Notes: generated by a model not told the origin, from the letters alone. DNA of 64,000 nt from Pirellulaceae bacterium (GCA_023382975.1 JAHDXO010000028.1:62001-126000), one strand, 5' to 3'. Positions 38,122 to 48,085 are shown, counted from the stretch's first letter. Program-made: numbers and translations.

Positions 38122-41100
38122 ATGGCCATCGACATTGAATCCACGGCTGCCAGCGAGGCCGCTCTGAGCCACCCGAACCGGTCGCACGGCGACCGGACGC
38201 TGCCGACCATGCGGGCGGCGCTGCGGACCACGGTGCTCAAACTGGCCGTGGCTCTCTTTGCTGCGTCCATCTTCCTGATTTTCGTCGGCACCGTGGCACA
38301 GACACGGCAGGACATGTGGGAAGTCATGTCGGTCTACTTCCGCTCGTGGATCTGCTGGATCAACGTGGAGACGTTTTTCCCCGAGACGTGGTTTCCCAGT
38401 CTGCGAGAGAGCGCGATGCGGGGGCTGATCGCGATTGCGGCGATTGTCGCCACAGGACTGGGCACGATGGCCTGCCTGCTGCGGCGAGACCTCGGTTGGG
38501 GTTGGATGATCGCCGGCTCGACGGTCTTCCTGATCGGGGCGGCGACGGCCGTGCAATCGCTCGTGCTCGGTGGATTTCTCTTTCCGGGCGGGGCCACGAT
38601 CGGGACGCTGATGGCGGTCGATTTGTTGTTGGCTCAAGTCATTATGTTCACCGTGCAGTCGCGCGGTCTGCGGTTGGCCGTCGGGCTGATGACCCTGGCC
38701 GTGGGCAGCGTGCTGACTTGGCAGATTATCGCCGCGGGGCACAATCCCGAAGGTCTTCAGGCCGTGCCGATGTTCTCCTGGGCCACGTTGTGGACGTTCT
38801 GCAAGGTGGGGCTGTTGCTGCTGTGGTTGGCGATGGTCGTGAGCTTCACCCTGATGCTTCGCGACTTTGGCCAGCGGAAGATCGAGGTCATTCTGTTCGG
38901 CGGTTGCATCGTCCTGATGGCGGTCCTGACCGGCTGGGTGTGGCTGGGCGGCGAATCGGCGTACCTGGGCGACGCGGGCATGCGGATCCTGTGGCAATTG
39001 ATCCAGGCCGAATTCGTGGCGCTGGTCCTGCTGTTCGGCGCCATCCTGACGTTCCGCAAACGAGGCGGATTGGTGCTGATCCACGCCGGCCTGGGGTTGC
39101 TGATGCTGGGCGAGTGGTTCGTCAGTTGGTATGCGATCGAAGAACGTTTGATGATCCAGGAAGGTCACTCGGCCAACTACGCCGTCGATATCCGCGAAAC
39201 CGAGTTGGCGATCGTCGATCCGACGTACTCCGAGACGGAGGACGACGTGGTCGTCGTGCCGGGCAGTTTGATCGCCAAGGCAGCTCAATCCGGGAACGTG
39301 ATCCAGGACGCTGACTTGCCGTTCGACATCCGAGTTGTCCAATTCCTGAAGAACTCCGACCTGGAAGATCCCAAAGCTGATGGCCAGAATCCGGCGACCG
39401 CCGGCAACGGGCGGAAGATTCTGGCGATTCCCAAGCGCGCCGCGACCGGCGCCAGCATGGACCAGGGCGTCGACATGGCTTCGGCGTATGTCGAACTGCT
39501 GCGCAAGAAGAGTGGAGCCAGTCTCGGAACGTACCTGGTCTCGCAGTATCTGTCGTCGCAGGACATCAACGAGCCGGTGCCGTTGGGGGACAAGTCCTAT
39601 GAAATGGCGTTGCGGTTCCGGCGAACGTACAAGCCGTACACGATGCACTTGATCGACGTACGCAAAGACGACTATATCGGCACCTCGACGCCGCGCGACT
39701 ACAGCTCGTACGTGCGACTGGTCGATACCGAGCGGGATGTCGACCGCGGCGAGATCCGCATCTGGATGAACAACCCGCTGCGTTACGCCGGCGAGACGTT
39801 CTACCAGAGCGGCTATTTCCGCGATCCGCGCACGGGGATCGAACAGACGACGTTGCAAGTCGTCACAAACACGGGCTGGATGATTCCCTACGTGGCTTGC
39901 ATGCTGGTCGCGACCGGTATGTTTGCCCACTTCTGGAATACCCTGCTGCGTTTCTTGCAGCGGCAGTCCCGAGTGGCCGAACCGCCCGCGCCGTTGGTCG
40001 TCACTCATCCGGCGGGCGATGCCGGTCACGGAGCCGGCAAGCCCGAGAAGTCGCGGCGGAAGAAGGATCAACAAGGCCCGCTGGAGCCTCGATCCAATTG
40101 GCTGACGGCGGAATGGATCGTGCCGGCGGTCGTGGCCTTGATTTTCGCCGGTTGGGCGGCGGGCAAGATGGCACCGCCGCGAACCGAGTCGGGCGAATTC
40201 AACCTGGCCGCATTCGGCGAACTTCCGGTCGCGTTCGAAGGTCGCGTCAAGCCGATGGACACGCTGGCCCGAAACGCCCTGCGGAAGATCTCGGACTACG
40301 AGACGTTCCGAGACAGTGGAGGGGAGAAACGCTCGGCCGTGGAATGGTTCTTGGACGCAGTGGCGCGACCCGACCAGGCCGACGAGCACCGGGTGTTCCG
40401 GATCTACAACCTGGAGGTTTTGCAATTGCTGGGCCTGGAGCGACGCAAGGGTTTCCACTATTCGTTGTCGGAAATCCGTGGCGAACCGGGGCAGGTTCGC
40501 AAGGAACTGGCGGAGTTCGATCGGCAGTCCGAACAGGCTCGCCGACTGGACAGTGAACAACTGGACTTCTTCCAGCGGAAACTGCTGGAAGTCGACGATC
40601 GTTTCCGCAGCTACACATTGATCGCCAGCGCGTTTCAACCGCTCGAATTCCCGCCGTTGCCGACCGAGGAGGAGTTCGAGCGGGACCGCGAAGCCGCGAC
40701 CGAACGGATCGTGCGCATCCGTCAATTGATGAACGCGGCGTCGGAAACCGACAGCATGCTGAAGCGGATGCATGCTCCGCTGGCCGTGCCACAAATGACT
40801 CCCACGGCCGACGGTGGTGCCGACTCGGAAAACGAACATTGGGCAGCCTACGCGTCGGCAATGAACAAGGCGTTTCTCCGACGACAGATTCTCAAGGAAC
40901 CCGTCAATCCGGCTGTCGAACGGCTGGAGTCGATCTTCGCCGCGTATCGGCGGAACGACAAAGTGGCGTTCAACCGGGAAGTCGCCGAATACCGGCGACT
41001 GCTGGACGCTGAACTGCCGGCGGAGTACGCGTCGCGCAAGCTGTCGCTGGAAAGCTACTTCAACCACGTTTCCCCGTTTTATTTGAGCCTTGTGCTGTAC

Positions 41101-42009
41101 GTGATTGGCTACGTTGTCGCGACCGTGGGCTTCCTGGGAATGCCGAGACTGATCAACCGCACCGCATTTGCGATTCTGGTGATCGCGCTATTGATCCACA
41201 CGCTCGGTCTTGTCGCCCGGATTTATATTTCGGGGCGACCGCCTGTCACCAACCTATACTCGTCGGCCCTGTTCATCGGCTGGTCGTGCGTCGTGTTCGG
41301 TTTGGTGCTGGAACTGATCTTCCGGATCGGCATCGGCAATGTGGTCGCGGCACTGAGCGGTGCCGCGGCGCTATTGATCGCTGCCTTTCTGGGAATGCGA
41401 GGCGATACGTTCACCGTTCTGCAAGCCGTACTTGATACTCAGTTTTGGCTGGCCACGCACGTTGTCACAATTACGCTGGGGTATGCGGTGACATTCCTGG
41501 CCGGCTTGCTCGGCATCTTTTACATTTTCCTGGGCATCTGCACTCCGTCGCTGAACACCGAGACCAGCAAGTTGTTGGCGCGGATGATCTACGGCATCAT
41601 CTGCTTCGCCATCTTCTTCAGCTTCATCGGCACCGTGTTGGGCGGACTGTGGGCGGATGACTCGTGGGGACGGTTCTGGGGGTGGGATCCCAAGGAGAAT
41701 GGCGCCTTGATCATCGTGCTCTGGAATGCGTTGATCCTGCACGCTCGCTGGGACGGCTTGGTTAAAGAACGCGGAATGGCCGTGCTGGCGGTGTTCGGAA
41801 ACATCGTGACCAGTTGGTCGTGGTTCGGCGTGAACGAACTGAGCGTGGGACTGCACTCGTACGGATTCACCGAGGGGGTCTTATTGGCTCTGAGTCTGTT
41901 CGTCCTCAGCCAGTTGATCATCATCCTGGTCGGCTGGTTCGTGCCGCGGCAGATGTGGATGAGCTTCCGCGGCGTGGACGAACCGTATCTGGCTCAAGTC
42001 GTTCGCTGA
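38122..42009 (+). CDS. ccsBA: fused ResB-CcsA cytochrome c synthetase (system II)
   Basis: A single protein of 1,295 residues combining the two membrane subunits that export haem and attach it to CxxCH motifs outside the cytoplasm. The N-terminal half has the early membrane pair, a long periplasmic section with YETFYQSGY-like (AGETFYQSGYFRDP), typical of ResB. The C-terminal part from about residue 985 is CcsA-like with eight or more membrane helices and the tryptophan-rich haem-handling motif WADDSWGRFWGWDPKE (about 1175-1190). Conserved His in SYFNHVSPF and the region near THVVTITLGY also fit. A large soluble linker (about 650-980) is unusually long. The ATG has GGAG about 10 bases upstream. 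It presumably matures the pentahaem cytochrome at 1.8 kb. Confidence 0.9.
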   Translation: MAIDIESTAASEAALSHPNRSHGDRTLPTMRAALRTTVLKLAVALFAASIFLIFVGTVAQTRQDMWEVMSVYFRSWICWINVETFFPETWFPSLRESAMRGLIAIAAIVATGLGTMACLLRRDLGWGWMIAGSTVFLIGAATAVQSLVLGGFLFPGGATIGTLMAVDLLLAQVIMFTVQSRGLRLAVGLMTLAVGSVLTWQIIAAGHNPEGLQAVPMFSWATLWTFCKVGLLLLWLAMVVSFTLMLRDFGQRKIEVILFGGCIVLMAVLTGWVWLGGESAYLGDAGMRILWQLIQAEFVALVLLFGAILTFRKRGGLVLIHAGLGLLMLGEWFVSWYAIEERLMIQEGHSANYAVDIRETELAIVDPTYSETEDDVVVVPGSLIAKAAQSGNVIQDADLPFDIRVVQFLKNSDLEDPKADGQNPATAGNGRKILAIPKRAATGASMDQGVDMASAYVELLRKKSGASLGTYLVSQYLSSQDINEPVPLGDKSYEMALRFRRTYKPYTMHLIDVRKDDYIGTSTPRDYSSYVRLVDTERDVDRGEIRIWMNNPLRYAGETFYQSGYFRDPRTGIEQTTLQVVTNTGWMIPYVACMLVATGMFAHFWNTLLRFLQRQSRVAEPPAPLVVTHPAGDAGHGAGKPEKSRRKKDQQGPLEPRSNWLTAEWIVPAVVALIFAGWAAGKMAPPRTESGEFNLAAFGELPVAFEGRVKPMDTLARNALRKISDYETFRDSGGEKRSAVEWFLDAVARPDQADEHRVFRIYNLEVLQLLGLERRKGFHYSLSEIRGEPGQVRKELAEFDRQSEQARRLDSEQLDFFQRKLLEVDDRFRSYTLIASAFQPLEFPPLPTEEEFERDREAATERIVRIRQLMNAASETDSMLKRMHAPLAVPQMTPTADGGADSENEHWAAYASAMNKAFLRRQILKEPVNPAVERLESIFAAYRRNDKVAFNREVAEYRRLLDAELPAEYASRKLSLESYFNHVSPFYLSLVLYVIGYVVATVGFLGMPRLINRTAFAILVIALLIHTLGLVARIYISGRPPVTNLYSSALFIGWSCVVFGLVLELIFRIGIGNVVAALSGAAALLIAAFLGMRGDTFTVLQAVLDTQFWLATHVVTITLGYAVTFLAGLLGIFYIFLGICTPSLNTETSKLLARMIYGIICFAIFFSFIGTVLGGLWADDSWGRFWGWDPKENGALIIVLWNALILHARWDGLVKERGMAVLAVFGNIVTSWSWFGVNELSVGLHSYGFTEGVLLALSLFVLSQLIIILVGWFVPRQMWMSFRGVDEPYLAQVVR

Positions 42010-42049
42010 CCATTTTGATCGAATGCGAGCCCAGCGAGGATACCCCTGT

Positions 42050-42436
42050 TTACGGACGAGGCTGGGAAAGCCATTCGCTGACCGTCCTCGGTTTCTGGGG
42101 TTCCTCTTCGGGCGCCCACCAGCTAGTGAGGAACGATTTTTTCTCAGGAGTCGCCCGGCCCGTGTTCGACAACGGGCGCGAGGTGCGCGATTTCTGGTTC
42201 GACCGTGCTTTCTCCGCTTCGGTGTCCCACGGAGTCAGTACGTCGTAGGTTTTCGAGAAGAAGCTCTTCGTGCCATTGGACATCTTCGTCCATGTCGAAG
42301 GCTCGTTCGATCGTTTCGGAGTGCTCGAGCCAAACGGGTTTAAACTCGGCAGGCTCCAGTCATTGGCGCGAGCCGAAGCGGCCCAAGACATGATCACCAG
42401 ACCGCAGATCCACAGAGTCAGACTAGGTCGATTCAC
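42050..42436 (-). CDS. small exported hypothetical protein
   Basis: A 128-residue protein with a clear signal peptide (LTLWICGLVIMSWAASARA). The mature part is Ser/Thr/Pro- and Trp-rich (LPSLNPFGSS, YDVLTPWDTE, FLTSWWAPEEEP) with no known domain. The GTG at 42436, with GGAG about 9 bases before it, fits the signal peptide better than the longer frame to 42547. It is convergent with the ResB-CcsA gene, whose stop is 40 bases away. Function unknown. Confidence 0.6.
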   Translation of the reverse strand: MNRPSLTLWICGLVIMSWAASARANDWSLPSLNPFGSSTPKRSNEPSTWTKMSNGTKSFFSKTYDVLTPWDTEAEKARSNQKSRTSRPLSNTGRATPEKKSFLTSWWAPEEEPQKPRTVSEWLSQPRP

Positions 42437-42567
42437 CGCAACATCTCCGCTTGCTGATAAGGTGAAGAGAAACCGAGGGGTGCGGAGTGTCTCAGAACGA
42501 ATCGGCGATGTCCAGGCCATTTTTTGACCGAAAACACGTTGAACCATCGCTCTTGTTCAGTTCTCCA

Positions 42568-42596
42568 TTGACCGCCCCCAACGGCATAGCTATCGT
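42568..42596 (+). promoter_or_regulatory. promoter candidate for the ketoacyl synthase III gene
   Basis: TTGACC (42568-42573) and TATCGT (42591-42596) are 17 bases apart, 25-46 bases upstream of the two candidate starts. Confidence 0.4.
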
Positions 42597-42641
42597 GATT
42601 GCTGCATTTTCATCCCTACCTTGATTGAGAGTCTTGCATCG

Positions 42642-43673
42642 GTGAACCACGCGGCTATCGGTCCAATTGCTATCCACTACCCCGAGCGGGCGGAAACCAA
42701 CGAGGAACTGCAGCGACTTTTTCCCGATTGGGACATGGACCTAATCCATGACAAGACGGGAATCGCCACGCGTTACATCGCGGCCGAAAACGAATGCGCG
42801 TCCGATTTGGGGGTGACGGCCGCGAAGAAGCTGTTTGATCGCTACAACATCGACCCGGCCAGCATCGATTTTCTGCTGTTCTGCACGCAGACACCCGACT
42901 ATCCCTTGCCGACAACGGCTTGTTTGATGCAGTCGCGACTGGGCATTCCCACGTCCGCCGGAGCATTAGATTTTAATTTGGGCTGTTCCGGATTCGTGTA
43001 CGGGCTGGCTTTGGCCGACGGGTTGATTCGCGTGGGACCAGTGCGCCGCGTGCTCTTGATTACCGCCGAGACCTATTCGAAGTACATCGATCCCACGGAT
43101 CGCAGCCTGCGGACGATTTTTGGGGACGCCGGCGCGGCGACGTTGATCGAGGCGGTCGAGCGTCCGACTCTTTCTGCTTTCCGGTATGGAACAGACGGCC
43201 AGGGCGCCGACACATTGATCGTGTCCGAAGGCGGTGCCCGACCGGTTGCGGAAGCGATTAGGCCGCGTCACCGCAAACGCTGGCCCAGCAGGCTGTACAT
43301 GGACGGGCCCAGTCTGATCGGATTTACGGTCGAACAGGTGCCCAAGCTGATCGACCAGATTCTGGAAGCCGCCGGGATGTCGCGCGAAGACGTGGATCTG
43401 TACCTGCTGCATCAGGCGACCAAGAAGATGCTGGAACACCTGCACCAGCGGTTGGGCATGGACACGGCTCGCATGCCGCTCCTGTTGGAGGATTGCGGAA
43501 ACACGGTTTCTTCGACCCTGCCCATCCTGATCGACGAACTACGTCGCAAAGGCACTCTGCGTCCTGGTGCCAAGAGCATGCTGATCGGCTTTGGCGTCGG
43601 CTGGTCTTGGGCCGGCTGCCTTTGGGAAGAGACCTACCGCTGCGACCAGCGCGATCTGTCGTCAAAATCATAA
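42642..43673 (+). CDS. 3-oxoacyl-ACP synthase III (FabH-like)
   Basis: A thiolase-fold ketoacyl synthase of 343 residues, cytoplasmic. The KAS III triad is present: Cys115 in LGCSGFVYG, His257 in YLLHQATKKM and Asn287 in GNTVSST. The glycine-rich C-terminal GFGVGWSWAGCLWE is also typical. It would condense an acyl-CoA with malonyl-ACP, or act in a secondary lipid or ladder-like pathway. The GTG at 42642 (GAGAG upstream) is preferred; a TTG at 42621 in the same frame is possible. It stands alone, with no other fatty-acid genes adjacent. Confidence 0.88.
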   Translation: MNHAAIGPIAIHYPERAETNEELQRLFPDWDMDLIHDKTGIATRYIAAENECASDLGVTAAKKLFDRYNIDPASIDFLLFCTQTPDYPLPTTACLMQSRLGIPTSAGALDFNLGCSGFVYGLALADGLIRVGPVRRVLLITAETYSKYIDPTDRSLRTIFGDAGAATLIEAVERPTLSAFRYGTDGQGADTLIVSEGGARPVAEAIRPRHRKRWPSRLYMDGPSLIGFTVEQVPKLIDQILEAAGMSREDVDLYLLHQATKKMLEHLHQRLGMDTARMPLLLEDCGNTVSSTLPILIDELRRKGTLRPGAKSMLIGFGVGWSWAGCLWEETYRCDQRDLSSKS

Positions 43674-43740
43674 AGAATCCGACCACCCACACCTGCCTTG
43701 CCCTCGCTCGGCGCGGTCTCCGAAGAGCGCCGAAACCTCC

Positions 43741-43791
43741 GACCGTAGGTCTCCAGCCGTAGGTCTCCAGCGGCATGAAAGACCTGCGGTC
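43741..43791. repeat. short tandem and inverted repeats upstream of the caspase/CHAT gene
   Basis: CCGTAGGTCTCCAG occurs twice in tandem (43743-43756 and 43757-43770), and GACCGTAGGTC is nearly the reverse complement of GACCTGCGGTC (43781-43791). It belongs to the family at 35257. The 343-base gap around it (43674-44016) holds no other gene-like sequence. Confidence 0.6.
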
Positions 43792-43927
43792 GAGGCGTGT
43801 GGCTCGGTCTGAGCTCAGCCACAGCGCCGAACCTGACATTCCACCTGCACGCAAAGAGACTTTGCGAGCCATAAATACGCATCCCGCCGCGCAGGCTGTA
43901 TTCTTGTCGCTTGCTTGTGAAAATCGA

Positions 43928-43955
43928 TTCCATTCGCGAGAAGGTGGATTATACT
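43928..43955 (+). promoter_or_regulatory. promoter candidate for the caspase/CHAT gene
   Basis: TATACT (43950-43955) is a good -10; TTCCAT (43928-43933) is a weak -35 with 16-base spacing. The ATG lies 62 bases downstream. Confidence 0.3.
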
Positions 43956-44016
43956 CCACTTTGGGTCATCGAATTGATTCCTGCGTCCGGCTCGTCATCC
44001 TTTCTGGAGAGAAATC

Positions 44017-46626
44017 ATGGCTCGGGGTTATGCATTGATCGTTGGAGTCAGCCAACCGCTTCCCAGCTCCGGCTGGAAAGCCAAGCCGTTGCAGGGAGTT
44101 GCCCACGACTGCCGCAACATGGAGAAGTTCCTGGAAGAGAGCTGCCATTTCCAAGTGGACGTCCTGCAGGACGGGCAAGCTACGCACAACGCCGTCCTGT
44201 CGAAGATCGCCGCGGCCAAGGATTCGCTCAAGCCGGATGATTTTTTCGTGTTCGTCTACTCGGGACACGGAGGATCGCAGGCCGACACGAGCGGCGACGA
44301 GAGCGATCGAAGAGACGAGGTGTTGTTGACCTACGACAAGCCCATTGTCGACGACCAATTGGCCGAACTTTGGAGAAGATTCGAGCGCGGTGTCCGGATT
44401 CTGACCTTGATGGACGCGTGTCACTCGGGAACGATGGTGCGCAAGGCAACGTCGCGAGGTGAAGTCACGGAGATCGTCCGCTCTCCGGTTCGACCGTTTA
44501 TGCTCGGACTTGACAAGGCGGACGGCGGAGACGTCCCCCGGTCGGGAACACGCGACGATTCGGGCATTCGAGCCAGTCTGATCCATCTGAGTGCATGCAC
44601 GGACGCGCAAAAGGCAGCAGACACGCCGCAAGGAGGTGCCTTCACCCTGGCATTGCTGCAGGCCATGCGTAGGCCTGCGCCAGCAAACTACGACAGGCTG
44701 TATGCTGCCATACGAAGCAACCTCGCCAATCGCCCGCAAACAAGTGAGATGCATTTCTTTGGACCCTTTGCTGATGTCTCCCAGTTCCGCAATGAGGCTC
44801 CGTTCAAGATCGATCGCGTCTCCAAGGAACAGATCGAGAGCGCTCAGCAGGCCATCGGCAATACACTGGGGTTCTTGGGAAGTCGCGAGTCGCGTGTAGC
44901 GGAGGTGAAGGCGTCCGCACACGGCGTGCTTCTTTCACGGCCCCCGAAACACCGGCTCGACCTTGTTCTGGAAGGCAACAGTATCACCGAAGTCCAGGCC
45001 AAAGCCTACGTGATTGGGTTATTCGAGGGGGTCACGCCCGGCGGGGCAACCAGCGCGATCGACGAGTTGATGGGCGGAACGATCCGCGACTTCATCGCCC
45101 GACGGATTTTCTCGCTCAAGGTCGGTGAAGTCTTTCTGCTGCCGACCGGCAGTGCCCCGGTTCCAACCGATCTCGTTCTTTTCGTAGGCCTCGGATCGCT
45201 GGATCAATTTCTTGCCGCGCCGCAGGATTGCCAAAGACTGGTGGCCAGCAACGTGATCCGCACCTTGATCAAGATGGGAATCGATGAATTTGCCACCGTG
45301 CTGGTGGGCGGCGGGACGGGGCAGACCGTTCGAGAGACCCTGGACACGCTCGTGCAGGGTTTCATCGATGGCCTCCGCGACGCCGACATGGGCGACCGTG
45401 CGCGGCGCGTCATTCTGTGCGAGAACGATCCGCAGCGTTACGCCGACATGGTGGAGGCCGTGTACGCGTTGGGGCGAGGAAGTTCGTTCGACGACATCAG
45501 CACGACGATTTACGAACGGCCGCCGCGTCTGCCGCGTCACGGTGGCGAGCGTGCCGCCCCCTCGGTGGCCGACTATCGCTCGCGGACTTTCCTGCAAATC
45601 ACCCATCACCGCCAGGACGACACCGACCGGTTCGACGCCGTGCTGCTCACGTCGGGCGGCAAGGCCACGGCGCTCACCAAGTCGCGCGGCTTCGATACAG
45701 ACGACCGCGACGCACTGCTGCGGCAGTTGGGCACCACCAAGTTCGACGTGCAGCGGTTCGGCCGGGAACTGGCCGAGTTGGCGCTCGACCCGGAGTTCGT
45801 CGAAACGTTGGGCGGTCCGCTGACCGAAGGCCAGCATCTGGTCGTGGTCCACGATGCGGAATCGTCCAAGTTGCCATGGGAAACGTTGCGCTGCGGGGAT
45901 CGCACGCTCGCCCTGGATGGCGGCATCAGCCGCAAGTATCTGCTGACGGGCAATTATTCGATCGCCAAGTGGTTGGAGAAGCGGCGGTTCGACGAAACGC
46001 TCGACATCCTGCTGGTCGTTAATCCGACCGAGGATCTTGACGGCGCCGAACGCGAGGGGGAGATCGTCCGGAAACTGGTCCAGGAGGTTCCGTCGGTAAA
46101 AGTCACCGAGGTTCGCGGCAAGGCCGCAACCCGCGAGCGTTTGTTGAGCGAATTCCGCTCGGGCAATTACGACGTGATTCACTACGCGGGCCACGCTAGT
46201 TTCGATCCCGTGTCGCCCGGCCGATCCGGCATCCTGTGTGCGGACCGCCGAGTGTTGAGCGGCGAGGATTTGACGACCGTCGCCGATCTTCCCGTCCTGG
46301 TGTTCTTCAACGCTTGCGAATCGGGACGCGTGCGTAGGGCCCCGAAGCCCATTGACAGGCTGCAAGAAAGCGTCTCGTTCGCCGAGGCGTTCCTTCGCGG
46401 CGGCATCGCCAACTTCATCGGCACCTATTGGCCGGTCGGCGACGAGAGCGCCGAAGCTTTCGCCAAGACGTTCTACGGCCAGATCGTCGCCGGCCACCCG
46501 GTCGGTGACGCACTGATCGCCGGACGGCGAGTTGTGAAGGAGATCGGCTCGTACGACTGGGCCGACTACATTCACTACGGCGACCCGGACTTCTGCATCA
46601 AGGAGGCAGGCAACCGAGGATTCTAG
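44017..46626 (+). CDS. double cysteine-protease protein: caspase-like (C14) plus CHAT domain
   Basis: An 869-residue protein with no signal peptide. Residues 1-250 form a metacaspase/caspase-like domain with His84 (VYSGHGG) and Cys135 (LMDACHSG). The middle (about 311-480) has GGATSAIDELMGG, FLLPTG and DLVLFVGLGSLDQF, resembling the macro-like N-terminal domain of M17 aminopeptidases but without the catalytic peptidase domain. The C-terminal part is a CHAT domain with His726 (HYAGHASF) and Cys767 (FFNACESG). Both dyads look intact, so one chain carries two clan CD protease domains. CHAT proteases act in bacterial immunity and regulated proteolysis, for example Craspase. The ATG at 44017 has GGAGAG about 8 bases upstream. 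Target and activating signal are unknown. Confidence 0.88.
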   Translation: MARGYALIVGVSQPLPSSGWKAKPLQGVAHDCRNMEKFLEESCHFQVDVLQDGQATHNAVLSKIAAAKDSLKPDDFFVFVYSGHGGSQADTSGDESDRRDEVLLTYDKPIVDDQLAELWRRFERGVRILTLMDACHSGTMVRKATSRGEVTEIVRSPVRPFMLGLDKADGGDVPRSGTRDDSGIRASLIHLSACTDAQKAADTPQGGAFTLALLQAMRRPAPANYDRLYAAIRSNLANRPQTSEMHFFGPFADVSQFRNEAPFKIDRVSKEQIESAQQAIGNTLGFLGSRESRVAEVKASAHGVLLSRPPKHRLDLVLEGNSITEVQAKAYVIGLFEGVTPGGATSAIDELMGGTIRDFIARRIFSLKVGEVFLLPTGSAPVPTDLVLFVGLGSLDQFLAAPQDCQRLVASNVIRTLIKMGIDEFATVLVGGGTGQTVRETLDTLVQGFIDGLRDADMGDRARRVILCENDPQRYADMVEAVYALGRGSSFDDISTTIYERPPRLPRHGGERAAPSVADYRSRTFLQITHHRQDDTDRFDAVLLTSGGKATALTKSRGFDTDDRDALLRQLGTTKFDVQRFGRELAELALDPEFVETLGGPLTEGQHLVVVHDAESSKLPWETLRCGDRTLALDGGISRKYLLTGNYSIAKWLEKRRFDETLDILLVVNPTEDLDGAEREGEIVRKLVQEVPSVKVTEVRGKAATRERLLSEFRSGNYDVIHYAGHASFDPVSPGRSGILCADRRVLSGEDLTTVADLPVLVFFNACESGRVRRAPKPIDRLQESVSFAEAFLRGGIANFIGTYWPVGDESAEAFAKTFYGQIVAGHPVGDALIAGRRVVKEIGSYDWADYIHYGDPDFCIKEAGNRGF

Positions 46627-46697
46627 CCGGAGAACGGTTCCCCTCGCGGGGACCACTCACCGTTTTCATAACATCACCGAGTTCAAGGATCACCGCC

Positions 46698-47762
46698 GTG
46701 AAAAACCTGATTTGCTTCGTGACAGCCGCCGTTTTGTTGCTCGTTGGCGACACCGCTTTCGCCCAGGCGCCAACCTACGCGCCCTATGGAGCCTGGCGCG
46801 GACGCATTCGCTATGTGGAAGGACCGTGGAGAACGCGGTCGACCATTCATTGGGGAAACGGAATCACGCCGGTCGGCGCCCAGGTTCTGATCCAGGGTCT
46901 GACCTCGGCGGAAAACGTCCTCACCAACCCGGATTTCCTGAGCAAGCTGTCCGGCCTGCGGGACGCTGAGGCGGACAAGGAGGCCGAAGCAAGAGACGCC
47001 GACATCCGAACAGCTATCGAAGACATTCACGCTCGGAATGTGGATATCCGAAAGCATTTGAACGAAAAGGTCCTGGAAAGATGGAACCTGAAACCAACCG
47101 AAGTTGAACCCTTGGTTTCGTCGCTTCAGTCTCCAGAAGAGCTTAATCCGAGTACGTCAGAGACAGCACCCGATTTGATTGCCGAGATCGAGAAGATCGC
47201 GCGGGATATCAATGAGCAGGGGGCGACTTTGAAAGAAAAGCATGTGATACCGGCTCTTGACTATGCCAGATTTCTCGAACAAGCAGCAGTTGGCAATTTG
47301 TTACTTTCTGATCAGCAGAGGGCATGGCTGAAAACTCTGATCGATTACGCTCAAGAAGTCGGAAACGCCTTCAATGCACAACCGAGCGCGGCGGCTCACA
47401 GCGACCCGGTGGAAGCCATGAATAGTCTGGCCAGTCTAGTCGGTGATCTGAAGAAGGGGCATCAAGCGATTTCCCAGAAATCTGCTGACTATCGAAGAAA
47501 TGGGAAGAAGCTGGGAGAGTTGGCTCGGGGCGACAAGGACTTGGAGAGTGTTGCAGAGAATGCCGTCAACGAAGCTGCCGAGGTCGATAAATGGCTCGAT
47601 CTATGGAAACCACCTCAATCGATACCGGTAGACGCCTTCAAGGACGTGAAGTTGGCAGAGGCTGCCGGCGCAGAGGCGACACCTGTGGAGGCGACACCTG
47701 TGGAGGCGACACCTGTGGAGACTGCCCCTGTGGAGACAGTGCCGGACTCCGCCCATGAATGA
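46698..47762 (+). CDS. exported helical protein next to the caspase/CHAT gene
   Basis: A 354-residue protein with a signal peptide (ICFVTAAVLLLVGDTAFAQ). After a short Trp/Arg/Gly-rich section it is mainly helical and probably coiled-coil (DAEADKEAEARDADIRTAIE, LIAEIEKIARDINEQ). The C-terminus has a short ATPVE repeat (three copies plus variants). It starts 71 bases after the caspase/CHAT stop, so co-transcription is possible. No known family is recognised. Confidence 0.75.
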   Translation: MKNLICFVTAAVLLLVGDTAFAQAPTYAPYGAWRGRIRYVEGPWRTRSTIHWGNGITPVGAQVLIQGLTSAENVLTNPDFLSKLSGLRDAEADKEAEARDADIRTAIEDIHARNVDIRKHLNEKVLERWNLKPTEVEPLVSSLQSPEELNPSTSETAPDLIAEIEKIARDINEQGATLKEKHVIPALDYARFLEQAAVGNLLLSDQQRAWLKTLIDYAQEVGNAFNAQPSAAAHSDPVEAMNSLASLVGDLKKGHQAISQKSADYRRNGKKLGELARGDKDLESVAENAVNEAAEVDKWLDLWKPPQSIPVDAFKDVKLAEAAGAEATPVEATPVEATPVETAPVETVPDSAHE

Positions 47763-48085
47763 TACGATCGCAGAGAACTTGTCGCGGCTGATTGCGAACG
47801 TGCCGCCTGCATGATCGCTGAATTTCTCGAAGGCAGGACTCCGACGATTGCATCCGAATCGTCAGGCTTGGGCTGTCCGGAGACAGTTGTGACTGTTGTC
47901 TGGCTCCTTTTGGTCCAGCGCTAGATGGTCGCGCATTCACCCCGCATTTTCCCCAACCGGTACGTCGCGAGTTCCTCTTCAGTTGCAGCGGACGAATGAC
48001 GAAACCTGCAAAGAGCGCCGGTGGTGCCGCCATCGCGCGCCTGTGGTTTCGCGTCCAGGTCCGCTTCGCTCTGAAGGAGTTCCCG
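47763..48085. other. 323-base intergenic stretch
   Basis: No supported gene. A small GACGATT/AATCGTC hairpin lies near 47840-47865 without a T-run. The frame upstream of the next gene is open but lacks support. Confidence 0.5.
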
